Source: Flavobacterium ginsengisoli
GTDB lineage: Bacteria; Bacteroidota; Bacteroidia; Flavobacteriales; Flavobacteriaceae
DNA: 64,000 nucleotides
Direction of reading: 5' to 3'
Assembly (NCBI RefSeq): GCF_029625315.1
Contig: NZ_CP121110.1
Coordinates: forward strand, 859,501 to 923,500
How positions within the stretch are numbered: position 1 is the stretch's first letter; each line of letters opens with the position of its first letter. A model generated the notes under the pieces. The model ran no database searches. It was not told where the DNA came from and worked only from the letters and a program-made list of their open reading frames with translations. Both the position numbers and the translations under genes were made by a program. This document shows, in pieces, positions 37,482 to 46,651 of this stretch.

Positions 37482-38885
37482 TTATAACTTTTTTTTGTAG
37501 CCTAAAATCTTTAAAACATCGTCTGAAGTCTGTTGTTCTGAGAAAACCTCGGTTGCCAGAATTCCATTTTCATCACGATCAATTAAGATATGTTTTGGCT
37601 GTGGAATCAGACAGTGGTGTAAACCGCCGTATCCTCCAATTGTTTCTTGATAAGCGCCAGTATTAAAGAATCCGATGTATAATGGTTTCTCTTTGCTGTA
37701 CTTAGGCAGGTAAATTGCATTCATGTTTTGCTCAGAGTTGTAATAGTCGTCACTATCACAAGTCAGACCTCCCAACAGTACCCGCTCGTAAGTATCATTC
37801 CAGCGGTTAATAGCCAGCATGATAAAACGTTTATTTATAGCCCAAGTATCTGGTAAAGTGGTAATGAAAGATGAGTCGATCATATTCCATTTTTCTCTAT
37901 CATTTTGTTGTTTTTGATACAAAATCTGATAGATTGCACCACCGCTTTCACCTACTGTAAATGATCCAAATTCCGTAAAAATATTTGGAACATCAACTTC
38001 AGCTTCATCACAAGCAATTTTAATTTGATTGATAATTTCATCAATCATATATTGATAATCATACTCAAAAGCAAGTGAGTTTTTGATAGGGAAACCACCG
38101 CCAATGTTTAGTCCGTCTAGTGTAGGACATTCTCTTTTAAGAGCAATGTAAACTTTAATACATTTTACAAGCTCATTCCAATAATATGATGTATCGTTTA
38201 TTCCGGTATTGATAAAAAAGTGAAGCATTTTAAGCTCTAATTTATCATTCTCCTGAATTTGTTTTTTATAGAAAGAAACTATGTTTTTATAACCAATACC
38301 TAATCTAGAAGTATAAAACTCAAATTTAGGCTCTTCTTCAGCAACAATACGGATTCCAATTTTGAATTTTCCTTTAATTTCTGCTTGAAGCAAATCTAAC
38401 TCTTCGTAATTATCAATAATCGGAATAGTATTTTTATGTCCGTTATTAATTAATCTTGCGATGTTATTAATGTACTCGTCTCTTTTAAAACCATTGCAAA
38501 TTACATATGTACTTTTGTTAATTTTACCATTTTCTAATAAATTCTCAACAATATTCACATCAAAAGCAGATGACGTTTCGATATGAATGTTATTCTTGAA
38601 AGCTTCATTCATAATGTATTCAAAATGAGAGCTTTTTGTACAATAACAGTAATAGTATTTTGCGTCGTATTTATTCTTTTCCATCGACTTTCTGAACCAA
38701 GCTTTTGCTTTGTTGATGTTTTCAGAAATCTGAGGCAAATAAGTAAACTTTAATGGCGTACCATACTGTTCAACCAATTTCATTAAATCGATATTGTGAA
38801 ACAATAGGTTGTCTTTGTTTAATTTAAATTCCTCTTGCGGAAAGTAATATGTTTGGTTTATTAGATCAGAATATTTTGTATTCAT
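37482..38885 (-). CDS. speA: Arginine decarboxylase (fold type III PLP enzyme)
   Basis: 467 residues. The alanine-racemase-like barrel carries the PLP lysine in YYYCYCTKSSHFEYIM, the phosphate-binding GLNIGGGFPIKNS and a C-terminal beta domain with LLGGLTCDSDDYY (CDS dyad) and FFNTGAYQETIGGYGGLHH. Arginine decarboxylation to agmatine starts polyamine synthesis. It is shorter than E. coli SpeA, as usual in Bacteroidota, and diaminopimelate or ornithine decarboxylase activity cannot be excluded from motifs alone. The DHS-like gene follows 98 bases downstream; no agmatinase gene is between them. Confidence 0.9.
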   Translation of the reverse strand: MNTKYSDLINQTYYFPQEEFKLNKDNLLFHNIDLMKLVEQYGTPLKFTYLPQISENINKAKAWFRKSMEKNKYDAKYYYCYCTKSSHFEYIMNEAFKNNIHIETSSAFDVNIVENLLENGKINKSTYVICNGFKRDEYINNIARLINNGHKNTIPIIDNYEELDLLQAEIKGKFKIGIRIVAEEEPKFEFYTSRLGIGYKNIVSFYKKQIQENDKLELKMLHFFINTGINDTSYYWNELVKCIKVYIALKRECPTLDGLNIGGGFPIKNSLAFEYDYQYMIDEIINQIKIACDEAEVDVPNIFTEFGSFTVGESGGAIYQILYQKQQNDREKWNMIDSSFITTLPDTWAINKRFIMLAINRWNDTYERVLLGGLTCDSDDYYNSEQNMNAIYLPKYSKEKPLYIGFFNTGAYQETIGGYGGLHHCLIPQPKHILIDRDENGILATEVFSEQQTSDDVLKILGYKKKL

Positions 38886-38953
38886 TTATTTATCAATATT
38901 TTAGAGATTGTAATTTTATTTAATTTTAGGTTTTTGGGGACTTAATCTTAAAT

Positions 38954-39133
38954 TCAAACTCTAATATTGGCAAATATAATAGGCAGTTTTTCATGCTCCG
39001 CTTTTGTACATTGGAAAACATCAAAACAAAATGGGCTTTTACTATTATAAAAACGATTCAACATTCTTAATAAAGAAGTGTTGAGCCTGTTTCTGTAAGA
39101 GCTAAAGTGCCTTTGCTGATTGTTTGTTTTCAT
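38954..39133 (-). CDS. Possible small protein upstream of speA, 59 residues
   Basis: From the ATG at 39133 the frame reads MKTNNQQRHFSSYRNRLNTS and ends FANIRV. It is basic and contains two cysteines. No family is known to me. The start lies four bases after a consensus promoter (TTG, 21 bases, TACATTTG), which would give a nearly leaderless mRNA. A second -7 box for speA lies inside the 3' end of the frame. Alternatively the segment is an RNA leader of speA. Confidence 0.35.
   Translation of the reverse strand: MKTNNQQRHFSSYRNRLNTSLLRMLNRFYNSKSPFCFDVFQCTKAEHEKLPIIFANIRV
38971..38978 (-). promoter_or_regulatory. Predicted -7 element of speA
   Basis: TATATTTG on the minus strand, about 85 bases before the speA ATG. 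No TTG lies at the ideal distance. Confidence 0.45.
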
Positions 39134-39137
39134 GGGG

Positions 39138-39169
39138 CAAATGTAAAAAATAATATATACCAAATGCAA
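39138..39169 (-). promoter_or_regulatory. Consensus promoter upstream of the small ORF/speA leader
   Basis: TACATTTG (39145-39138) with TTG 21 bases upstream (39169-39167), both matching the Bacteroidota consensus. Confidence 0.6.
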
Positions 39170-39189
39170 TGCTTTTGATTAAAAAAAGT

Positions 39190-40257
39190 TTAAGATTTAT
39201 AATCGTCAAACGCTTCTAGAATCAATTTATTTTCAACGGATTGGTTAATTTTTATTTTTCCGATTCCTTCAATCAATGCAAATTGAATTAAACCGTATTC
39301 ATTTTTTTTGTCGTGAATTAACAATTCTAAGATCGGATCGATGTCTTTTTCCTCAAAAATCACATCGTCATAGATATCTTTAATAACTGCTTTAATTTCT
39401 CTATATTCTTCTTCAGAGATTAATCCTTTTTGTAGCGAAATATAACTTTCCAAAATCATTCCAACAGCAATAGCTTCTCCGTGCAGTAAAGTTGTTTTTT
39501 CTTCACTTTCTAGAAAGTATCCTTCAATAGCGTGCCCTAGCGTATGTCCGAAGTTTAGAGCTTTACGTATATTTTTCTCAGTTGGGTCTTGAATAACGAT
39601 TTCATTCTTAATTTCTACAGAACGATAAATCAATTGGTCTAATTCATCAAAAACAATTGATTTTAAATCTGAAAATTGTCTCCAATATGGCGCATCGTAT
39701 ATTAAACCGTGCTTTAGCATTTCTGCCAAACCAGAACGCATTTCGCTTTGAGGTAAAGTTTCTAGATATTGCGTATCAATTAAAACCATTTGCGGCACAT
39801 TGATAACTCCGATCTGATTTTTAAGATTTCCTAAGTCAACACCTGTTTTTCCTCCAACAGAAGCATCAACCATAGATAATAATGTAGTTGGGATATTAAT
39901 AAAGTCTACGCCTCTTTTAAAAGTAGAAGCAACAAAACCGCCTAAGTCTGTAACAACACCACCTCCTAAATTAATAATAAGCGATTTTCTATCAGCTCCA
40001 AGTTCTGTCAAGATATTCCAGATCTCAATACAGGTTTCTATATTTTTGTTTGCTTCTCCAGCTTCAAACTCTATGATTTCTATTGCTAAATCAGTTTCTA
40101 AAAGCGGAATAAATTTAGATAAGCAATATTCATTAGTCTGATCATCAACAATTATAAATATATTAGAATATTTACTTTCTCTTAAATGTTTATTTAAAGC
40201 TTCGTAAGCATTCTCATTAAAATGCACGAGATAATTATTGGCTTGAATAGATTGCAT
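39190..40257 (-). CDS. aroB: 3-Dehydroquinate synthase
   Basis: About 355 residues from the ATG at 40257 (MQSIQANNYLVHFNENAYEA); the ORF extends nine codons further without family support. NAD-binding and catalytic segments are NLGGGVVTDLGGFVASTFKR, IPTTLLSMVDASVGGKTGVD and the zinc ligands in ALNFGHTLGHAIEG and LLHGEAIAVGM. It converts DAHP to dehydroquinate, the second step of the shikimate pathway, which also feeds chorismate to menaquinone. Divergent from proline dehydrogenase. Confidence 0.95.
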   Translation of the reverse strand: MQSIQANNYLVHFNENAYEALNKHLRESKYSNIFIIVDDQTNEYCLSKFIPLLETDLAIEIIEFEAGEANKNIETCIEIWNILTELGADRKSLIINLGGGVVTDLGGFVASTFKRGVDFINIPTTLLSMVDASVGGKTGVDLGNLKNQIGVINVPQMVLIDTQYLETLPQSEMRSGLAEMLKHGLIYDAPYWRQFSDLKSIVFDELDQLIYRSVEIKNEIVIQDPTEKNIRKALNFGHTLGHAIEGYFLESEEKTTLLHGEAIAVGMILESYISLQKGLISEEEYREIKAVIKDIYDDVIFEEKDIDPILELLIHDKKNEYGLIQFALIEGIGKIKINQSVENKLILEAFDDYKS

Positions 40258-40479
40258 AGTTCTTTTAGTTAATTTAAAGCGCAAAATAAGGCATTTTTAC
40301 CTTAATAATATTCAAACTTTAAGGCTAATTTGTGTAAAATGCGGGTTTGCTTCTTTAAAATTAAGATAAAATTCTTTTAAGTAGTAAACATTTACTTCAT
40401 AAATTTATGCTTTTGACATTCTTATTAACAATATACAAAAATTTGATGCCGTTTGATAAAGAATATTCAAAACACTCTC

Positions 40480-40487
40480 TATATTTG
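40480..40487 (+). promoter_or_regulatory. Predicted -7 element of proline dehydrogenase
   Basis: TATATTTG, 19 bases before the ATG. A TTG lies 24 bases upstream (40453-40455), slightly far. Confidence 0.55.
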
Positions 40488-40505
40488 CATAAAAAATAAA
40501 ACTTA

Positions 40506-41675
40506 ATGGAAAAGATATTCGACAACACTCAAGTTGCGTTTTCACTAAAAAGCGACACAGAGCTTGATAGAGCTTATTTCCTTTTCAAAATGATTGACAG
40601 CGAACCTCTTGTAAGAATTGGTACAGCTGTAACTAATTTTGCAATTAAAGCTCATTTACCAGTAGAAGGATTAATTCGTGCAACTGTTTTTGACCATTTT
40701 TGTGGTGGTGTAAACGAAAATGACTGTCTTACTGTTGTAGACAAAATGTTTACAAAAGGAGTTTCTTCAGTTTTAGATTATTCTGTTGAAGGAAAAGAAG
40801 AAGAAGAGCAGTTTGATGCCGCTTTAGAAATGACTTTAAGAACAATCGATTTTGCTAAAGAACGTTTGGCAATTCCATTTGCAGTTTTTAAACCAACTGG
40901 TTTAGGCCGTTTCGAATTATATGAGAAATTAGGAGAAAAACAAACTCTTAACCCTGCAGAACAAGCAGAATGGGATAGAGTAGTAGCTCGTTTTGATAAA
41001 GTTTGCAGTGAAGCGCATAAAAAAGATGTAGCTTTGTTAATTGACGGTGAGGAAAGCTGGATGCAGGATGCTGCTGATGATTTGGTTACCGACATGATGC
41101 GTAAATACAATAAAGAAAAAGCAATTGTATTTAACACTTTACAAATGTACCGTTGGGATCGTTTAGATTATTTGAAAAAAATTCACGAAGTTGCAAAAAC
41201 TGAAGATTTCTATATCGGAATGAAATTGGTTCGTGGCGCTTACATGGAAAAAGAAAACAAAAGAGCAGAAGAAAAAGGCTATGTTTCTCCAATTTGCGTT
41301 TCTAAAGAAGCTACAGACGTAAATTATGACAATGCTGTACAATATATGTTAGAGCATATTGACAAAATGGCCATTTTTGCAGGAACTCATAATGAATTAA
41401 GTTCATACAAATTAATGGAAATGATGGCAGAGAAAGGAATCGCTAAAAATGATTCTAGAATCTGGTTTGGACAATTATATGGAATGAGTGATAATATTAG
41501 TTATAACTTAGCAGAAAATGGTTATAACGATGCTAAATACTTACCATTTGGACCTGTAAAAGATGTTATGCCGTACTTAATTCGTCGTGCAGAAGAAAAC
41601 ACTTCGGTTGCTGGGCAAACAAGTCGCGAATTATCTATGATTAAAGCAGAACGTAAGAGAAGAAAAGGAAAATAA
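40506..41675 (+). CDS. Proline dehydrogenase
   Basis: 389 residues, a monofunctional PRODH barrel. FAD and substrate segments are visible: LLIDGEESWMQ, YIGMKLVRGAYMEKENKRAE, AIFAGTHNELSSYK, and the C-terminal FGQLYGMSDNISYNLAENG with YLIRRAEENTSVAGQ. It oxidises proline to pyrroline-5-carboxylate and passes electrons to quinone at the membrane. The P5C dehydrogenase gene is not adjacent. A strong terminator follows at 41712-41751. Confidence 0.94.
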   Translation: MEKIFDNTQVAFSLKSDTELDRAYFLFKMIDSEPLVRIGTAVTNFAIKAHLPVEGLIRATVFDHFCGGVNENDCLTVVDKMFTKGVSSVLDYSVEGKEEEEQFDAALEMTLRTIDFAKERLAIPFAVFKPTGLGRFELYEKLGEKQTLNPAEQAEWDRVVARFDKVCSEAHKKDVALLIDGEESWMQDAADDLVTDMMRKYNKEKAIVFNTLQMYRWDRLDYLKKIHEVAKTEDFYIGMKLVRGAYMEKENKRAEEKGYVSPICVSKEATDVNYDNAVQYMLEHIDKMAIFAGTHNELSSYKLMEMMAEKGIAKNDSRIWFGQLYGMSDNISYNLAENGYNDAKYLPFGPVKDVMPYLIRRAEENTSVAGQTSRELSMIKAERKRRKGK

Positions 41676-41711
41676 TTTTTAGTTTTCTGTTTTCTGTCTC
41701 AGTTTAGAGAT

Positions 41712-41751
41712 AAAAAAAACTCCAATCTTTTTTGATTGGAGTTTTTTTTAT
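41712..41751 (+). terminator. Rho-independent terminator
   Basis: AAAAAACTCCAATC / GATTGGAGTTTTTT with a 6-base T-rich loop; long T run. Confidence 0.85.
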
Positions 41752-41776
41752 CAATTGAGCGGAGTCTAGATCCTGT

Positions 41777-43579
41777 TTATGAATTACTAAACTGTAAATT
41801 ACTCAAGTTTTTATAAATACCGTTTTCTAAGTTTATTAATTCTTGGTGCGTTCCTTCTTCTGAAATTTTTCCGTTGTCAAGAACTAGAATTTTATCTGCA
41901 TTTCTAATTGTCGAAAGACGGTGAGCAATAATAATACTTGTTCTTCCTTCCATTAACACTTCTAAAGCTTCTTGAACAAGTTTTTCGCTTTCGCTATCTA
42001 AAGACGATGTAGCTTCATCCAAAATCAAAATACTTGGATTTTTAAGCAATGCTCTCGCGATTGCAATACGCTGACGCTGACCTCCAGAAAGTTTAACGCC
42101 TCGTTCTCCAACCAAAGTTTCGAATTTCTCAGGAAAACCATCCACAAAATTATAAGCATTGGCTTGTTTTGCCGCTGTGATAATCTCTTCTTCAGTAGCA
42201 TTCGGATTTCCGTAAGCAATATTTTCTCTAATTGTTCCTCCAAATAAAATTACGTCTTGAGGAACGATACTCATATTTCCGCGAAGATCTTCTAAATCAT
42301 AATCCTGAATATTTTTACCATCAACTAATATTTGTCCAGAAGTTATGTCATAAAAACGCAATAAAAGAGAAGAAATAGTAGATTTTCCTGCACCACTTGG
42401 TCCTACGATTGCAATTTTTTGTCCGAATTCAGCAGTAAAATTAACATCTTTTAAAACCTGAACTTCTTTTCTTGAAGGATAACTAAAAGCAACATTATTG
42501 AAAGAAACGTTTCCTTTAATTTTTTCAACTGCAGAAAGTCTTGGTTTAGCATTAATTTCTTCAGGAGTTTCTTCTAATAATTCAAAAACACGTTCTGTTG
42601 CACCAACTGCTTTTTGGATCTGCGCATACATTTCTGCAATTCCGCCAAAAGAAGCTCCAATAAAAGTAGTATACAATACAAACGAAATTAAATCACCAAC
42701 ACCTTCAACTTCTCCTTTAATCGTTAGTGTAATTCCGTACCAAACAACAGCAACAACACATCCGAAAAGGCAAAGAATAATAAATGAAGCAAAATAACCT
42801 CTGTATTGACCACCTTTAATGGCAATTTTTACAATTTCTCTAATCTTGTTTTTATAGCGTTGAATTTCGTACCATTCGTTAGCAAATGCTTTTACATTAC
42901 TAATTCCTTGTAATGTTTCTTCAACAATAACTTGACTTTCAGCAACTTTATCTTGTGTTTTTTTTCCGTATTTACGAATGAATCTTCCAAAGATTACAGC
43001 AGCAACCGCCACAACAGGCACAATTGCTAACATCATTAAAGTTAATTTTGGACTAATGCTTCCTAAAATTATAAAACCTCCAATAATTAGAATAAACTGA
43101 CGTAAAAACTCTGCAATAGTTGTACTAAATGTATCTTGCAATTGCGAAATATCTGCGCTTATCCTACTATTAAGTTCTCCAACGCGTTTTTGCGAATAAA
43201 ATGACATTGGTAATTTTATCAAATTCTCATATAAAGCAAAACGAATGTTTGAAAGCGAGTTTTCGGTAAAATTCACAAACAATGAAATTCTAAAAAAAGA
43301 GAAAATAGCCTGAAGTCCTAAAATTGCTATTAAACCAAGAGCTATTTCATTTGCTTTTGAAAGGTCTTTATTGGTAACACAATCCACTAACATTCCCATT
43401 AATTTAGGAAAAGCTAGGGCAGTGGCACTTGTTAAGAATAAGAATATCAAACCAAGGAAGAATTTCCATTTATGGTTTTTAGCATATTTAAAAATTCGGA
43501 GAGCTTTTTGAAGGGAGTTAGAGTTTAATTTAGCTTTAGGTAAATCATTTTCTTGAAATCTTGCCATTTGAATATACAA
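41777..43579 (-). CDS. ABC exporter, MsbA/ABCB type (fused permease-ATPase)
   Basis: 600 residues. Six transmembrane helices lie in residues 30-330, then one ATPase domain with Walker A VGPSGAGKSTISSLLLRFYD, Q-loop NMSIVPQDVILF, signature LSGGQRQRIAIARALL, Walker B ILILDEATSSLD and switch histidine IIIAHRLST. It works as a homodimer exporting lipids or drugs; the substrate is unknown. An alternative start is MARFQEND four codons in. It has a consensus promoter at 43590-43619. Confidence 0.92.
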   Translation of the reverse strand: MYIQMARFQENDLPKAKLNSNSLQKALRIFKYAKNHKWKFFLGLIFLFLTSATALAFPKLMGMLVDCVTNKDLSKANEIALGLIAILGLQAIFSFFRISLFVNFTENSLSNIRFALYENLIKLPMSFYSQKRVGELNSRISADISQLQDTFSTTIAEFLRQFILIIGGFIILGSISPKLTLMMLAIVPVVAVAAVIFGRFIRKYGKKTQDKVAESQVIVEETLQGISNVKAFANEWYEIQRYKNKIREIVKIAIKGGQYRGYFASFIILCLFGCVVAVVWYGITLTIKGEVEGVGDLISFVLYTTFIGASFGGIAEMYAQIQKAVGATERVFELLEETPEEINAKPRLSAVEKIKGNVSFNNVAFSYPSRKEVQVLKDVNFTAEFGQKIAIVGPSGAGKSTISSLLLRFYDITSGQILVDGKNIQDYDLEDLRGNMSIVPQDVILFGGTIRENIAYGNPNATEEEIITAAKQANAYNFVDGFPEKFETLVGERGVKLSGGQRQRIAIARALLKNPSILILDEATSSLDSESEKLVQEALEVLMEGRTSIIIAHRLSTIRNADKILVLDNGKISEEGTHQELINLENGIYKNLSNLQFSNS

Positions 43580-43589
43580 TTAAGGTACG

Positions 43590-43619
43590 CAAAGGTATAA
43601 CTATAGCAAATGATTACAA
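43590..43619 (-). promoter_or_regulatory. Consensus promoter of the ABC exporter gene
   Basis: TACCTTTG (43597-43590) with TTG 19 bases upstream (43619-43617). Confidence 0.7.
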
Positions 43620-43763
43620 AAAGAATATCCTCATTTAGTCTCAAGGCATTCAATTTTTAACTAAATTTTAAAAAACATACATTTTTACTCATTTTTAATT
43701 CATTGATAAATAGAATTCTAAAAATTTTATTAGATCTTTTTTTTACTTTTTTCAAAAAAAGAC

Positions 43764-43793
43764 TTGGAAATATAAAATCTAGCTGTATATTTG
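43764..43793 (+). promoter_or_regulatory. Consensus promoter of the tRNA pair
   Basis: TTG (43764-43766), 19-base spacer, TATATTTG (43786-43793), ending 37 bases before the first tRNA. Confidence 0.75.
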
Positions 43794-43830
43794 CACTCGC
43801 AATCACAAACGATAGCAACCTAGTAAAATA

Positions 43831-43905
43831 GGGCGATTAGCTCAGCTGGTTCAGAGCACCTCGTTTACACCGAGGGGGTCGGGGGTTCGAACCCCTCATC
43901 GCCCA
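43831..43905 (+). tRNA. tRNA-Val (anticodon TAC)
   Basis: 75 bases. The acceptor stem GGGCGAT pairs with ATCGCCC and the discriminator is A. The D-arm is GCTCAGCTGGTTCAGAGC, the anticodon stem CCTCG/CGAGG encloses TTTACAC (TAC at 43866-43868), and the T-arm contains GGGGGTTCGAACCCC. CCA is not encoded. Confidence 0.96.
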
Positions 43906-43906
43906 C

Positions 43907-43939
43907 AAAACTCCTTAACTAATTAAGGAGTTTTTTTTT
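43907..43939 (+). terminator. Terminator-like hairpin between the two tRNAs
   Basis: AAAACTCCTTAA / TTAAGGAGTTTT with a 4-base loop and T9. It implies the second tRNA has its own promoter or depends on readthrough. Confidence 0.7.
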
Positions 43940-43982
43940 GATTTTCTTGAATGTAATGATTTATGCTTTACACTCAAATTTT

Positions 43983-44063
43983 GGGGAGATACTCAAGCGG
44001 CCAACGAGGGCAGACTGTAAATCTGCTGTGTGAACTTCGCAGGTTCGAATCCTGCTCTCCCCA
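43983..44063 (+). tRNA. tRNA-Tyr (anticodon GTA)
   Basis: 81 bases with a long variable arm. The acceptor stem GGGGAGA pairs with TCTCCCC and the discriminator is A. The anticodon stem GCAGA/TCTGC encloses CTGTAAA (GTA at 44017-44019), and the T-arm is CAGGTTCGAATCCTG. CCA is not encoded. Confidence 0.96.
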
Positions 44064-44073
44064 CAAAAACAAT

Positions 44074-44112
44074 AAAGCCTGTAAATCTTAGAATTACAGG
44101 CTTTTATTTTTT
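44074..44112 (+). terminator. Rho-independent terminator after tRNA-Tyr
   Basis: AAAGCCTGTAA / TTACAGGCTTT with a 9-base loop, then TATTTTTT. Confidence 0.8.
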
Positions 44113-44292
44113 AATAAGTTTATTTTATAAGCATAGTTACATATTTAATTTCTTTATCTCTTGATTTACAATAGAAATTAAAATACTGATTTTTAAAACG
44201 AGCAAATTATAGAATAGTTCCTATATTTAAACGAAAAAAAACTTATTTAAGTTTTCAACTTCAATCTGAAATCTAAATCTTGAACACAAAAA

Positions 44293-44853
44293 TTGGCAAA
44301 ACAAAAATCTAACCTAAACTGGTATTTTATATTTACAGGAATTTTAATATTGTATTTAAGTTTATCCTATAATCTGACATCTAAAAAAACAGAGTTACAA
44401 GAAATTAGAGTAGAACTAAAAAATGATATCGCCAGTGCAAAGGGCAGAGGTACTTCTGATTATAAAATTTGGACAAAAACCTTTGAGAATCGATTTAATA
44501 TCTTGAATGCAAGTGTATCTAAAGAAAAACAGGATGTTGTATCAAATTTAAAACAAGGCCAAAAGGTCGATTTATTAATTAAATCATCAGATTTTAAAAA
44601 ACTTTCTGAAGGCAAAGAAGATGTAACTGTAATCGGGCTTAGTTTAAATGGAAATTCATTAATGACGCAAGATGAATTTTATCATAATCGAGAATTATAC
44701 AAAATTCGACAAAGAACAACAGCGTTTTTTTTAGCCTTTATGTTATTTTTAAACGGTTTGGCAAAAATTCCTCAGAAAGTGAATTATATTATCATTGGAG
44801 TTTTTATTGCTGTGATAATTATTATGCGATTTTTTGAAATAGGTATTTATTAA
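44293..44853 (+). CDS. Membrane protein of unknown function
   Basis: 186 residues. One N-terminal transmembrane helix (YFIFTGILILYLSLSY), a charged soluble region of about 105 residues, and two C-terminal helices (TTAFFLAFMLFLNGLA and VNYIIIGVFIAVIIIM). There is no ATG near the start. An in-frame stop at 44281 and the first helix leave the TTG at 44293 as the likely start (AKQKSNLNW). No recognised family, no clear neighbours in operon. Confidence 0.6.
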   Translation: MAKQKSNLNWYFIFTGILILYLSLSYNLTSKKTELQEIRVELKNDIASAKGRGTSDYKIWTKTFENRFNILNASVSKEKQDVVSNLKQGQKVDLLIKSSDFKKLSEGKEDVTVIGLSLNGNSLMTQDEFYHNRELYKIRQRTTAFFLAFMLFLNGLAKIPQKVNYIIIGVFIAVIIIMRFFEIGIY

Positions 44854-44884
44854 AATTATAAATGTTTTAAAAATAGTATAGACT

Positions 44885-45682
44885 TTAATTACTGATTGCT
44901 TTTTTCCTTTTAAAAACAAAATCATATTGATTGATTGTAGTTTTAAACCTATCATTTTCAAATTCATATATTGGCTTTTTGTATATAAGTTCATTGGTCT
45001 GAAAATGAAAATGATAAAAAAAGCCATTTTTTATCTGAACATTCGTTTCAAGAACGGTTATCAAAAAAGTTTCTTTTGTGTTATAATCCATTACAGTTGT
45101 TAAACAGATAAATTTGTAAATTTCATCATTAAACGGCTCAATTTTCAGTTCTATTTTAGAACCAATTGGCATCCAATCTGTCATATTGTAATTGATTCTT
45201 AACTGACCAGTTTCTTTAAGCGAAATCCAATCTCCAAGCAATTCGCCTGCACTTACAATGCTAGGCTCATAAAGGGTTTCGAATTTTAATCCGTTTAAAA
45301 TTGCATTAAAAATATCTGTTACATAAATCTTATTTTCAAGTTGCTCATAGATTATTCGTCCAATTTTCTTGCGATCTTGATTTAAGAACAATTTTGATTG
45401 TAATACTTGATTAAAATCATTAGACACTAAATTAAATCTGTTAGAATTAATTGACTCAAATATTTTTATGAATGAAGCTTTGTTCTCCTGATTCAGAACG
45501 ATGTTTAAATTTAATTCGTTAAAACTGCCATATCTGAGCTTTTCGTTAAATTCAGATAATAGTGTATTATATTCTAAAGGCATTAATTCTTCAAATTCAG
45601 GATGGTTTAGCAATTCGAATAGAATGAAAAATACAAATTTTCGTTCGGTAAATGTCTGGTCAAATATTCTTAATATGTTCAT
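44885..45682 (-). CDS. Protein of unknown function
   Basis: 265 residues, cytoplasmic, no transmembrane segment. The N-terminal half is helical (IFDQTFTERKFVFFILFELL); the C-terminal half is strand-rich (LLGDWISLKETGQLRINYNM, TKETFLITVLETNVQIKNG). I do not recognise a family. It is the last gene of a minus-strand run of unknown proteins (48189 to 44885) that looks like an accessory cluster. The coding quality (no internal stops, Flavobacterium-like residue use) supports it as real. Confidence 0.6.
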   Translation of the reverse strand: MNILRIFDQTFTERKFVFFILFELLNHPEFEELMPLEYNTLLSEFNEKLRYGSFNELNLNIVLNQENKASFIKIFESINSNRFNLVSNDFNQVLQSKLFLNQDRKKIGRIIYEQLENKIYVTDIFNAILNGLKFETLYEPSIVSAGELLGDWISLKETGQLRINYNMTDWMPIGSKIELKIEPFNDEIYKFICLTTVMDYNTKETFLITVLETNVQIKNGFFYHFHFQTNELIYKKPIYEFENDRFKTTINQYDFVFKRKKAISN

Positions 45683-45722
45683 TTTTAGATTTTATGAAAG
45701 CAAATAATACTTGTGAATTTCT

Positions 45723-46651
45723 TTATTTAAAAAATGAATCAAGACTTTCTTTTTTCGCTTTTTGATACTTTTCGATATCAGTATTTAAAAATCCGCTTTC
45801 TTTTAAAAATTGTAATGGATCTTTTATATTCAATATATCATCTATTGCCTTTTGCTTGTCTTTTTGTTTATTAAAATAAGATTCAATTATTTTATATCCA
45901 ATCCAATATCCTAAATCATTTGGTCTGTCATCTTTATTTGAAGTTCCATACAACCAATCTTGATAATCGGTATTTTTTAATCTTGTTACAAATTCTTGGC
46001 ACAATTTATTTTGGTTTTGCGCTCCATATTTATACGAAAACTGATTAATTGATTCTCCAGAAATAAGTTCGCCAATAAAATCTGCACCACCTTCCATCAA
46101 ACACCATTTTAAGAGCATGTCTTTACCTGTTATGTTTTGCTGATAATGTATTAGTTCGTGCGCAATTAAGCCCGAAATTCCATCTAGATTTTGAAGCTTT
46201 TCAATTCCAATAATAACTCCTTCAGGAGCAGAGGTTCCGCCTGAATTAAATCTTCCGTAAACAAAATAAATAGGAGGAAATTTTGCTTTTGGATACCAAT
46301 ATTTTAATGAGCTGTAAATAGCTCTCACTCGCTTTTCTTTAGAAGAAAGACCATCTAAAACATTTCTCGAAGACTCATAATCTAATTTTCTTTTTTTACA
46401 ACTGTAAAAAGAGAGTCAGCATTAATAATTCTGTTTTCAGTAAAAGCTTTAACTCCAGGAGAACCTTTTTGAATGTACTCCACAAATGGATTCTCTTTTG
46501 ATTTGTCCATTTTGTCAAAAGCTATCCAGAAATTATCTGAATCTTTAGTTTCAAATACTGCATCTAAAGGATTGTCTGAGAAATTACTTTGTCCAAAAAC
46601 AGGAACTTTAATGTAAATTATAGCAAATAGAATAATAAATTTAAGCTTCAT
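45723..46651 (-). pseudogene. Exported gluzincin-type metalloprotease (DUF2268-like), one frameshift
   Basis: The joined product is about 309 residues. It has a signal peptide (FIILFAIIYIKVPVFGQ) and a segment up to LFTVVKKE. After one missing base in the T4 run 46386-46389 it continues KLDYESSRNVLDGLSSKEKR into the second frame. The zinc motif HExxH is in GLIAHELIHYQQN, with a downstream glutamate in CLMEGGADFIGE, as in predicted Zn-proteases of the DUF2268 group. It should act in the periplasm or outside. Its first codons overlap the preceding gene by 11 bases, so it belongs to that operon. Confidence 0.72.

Noticed and set aside
43831..44063. Integration site or island next to the tRNA pair
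   Set aside because: No integrase and no duplicated 3' tRNA end are visible in the window, although unknown genes follow.
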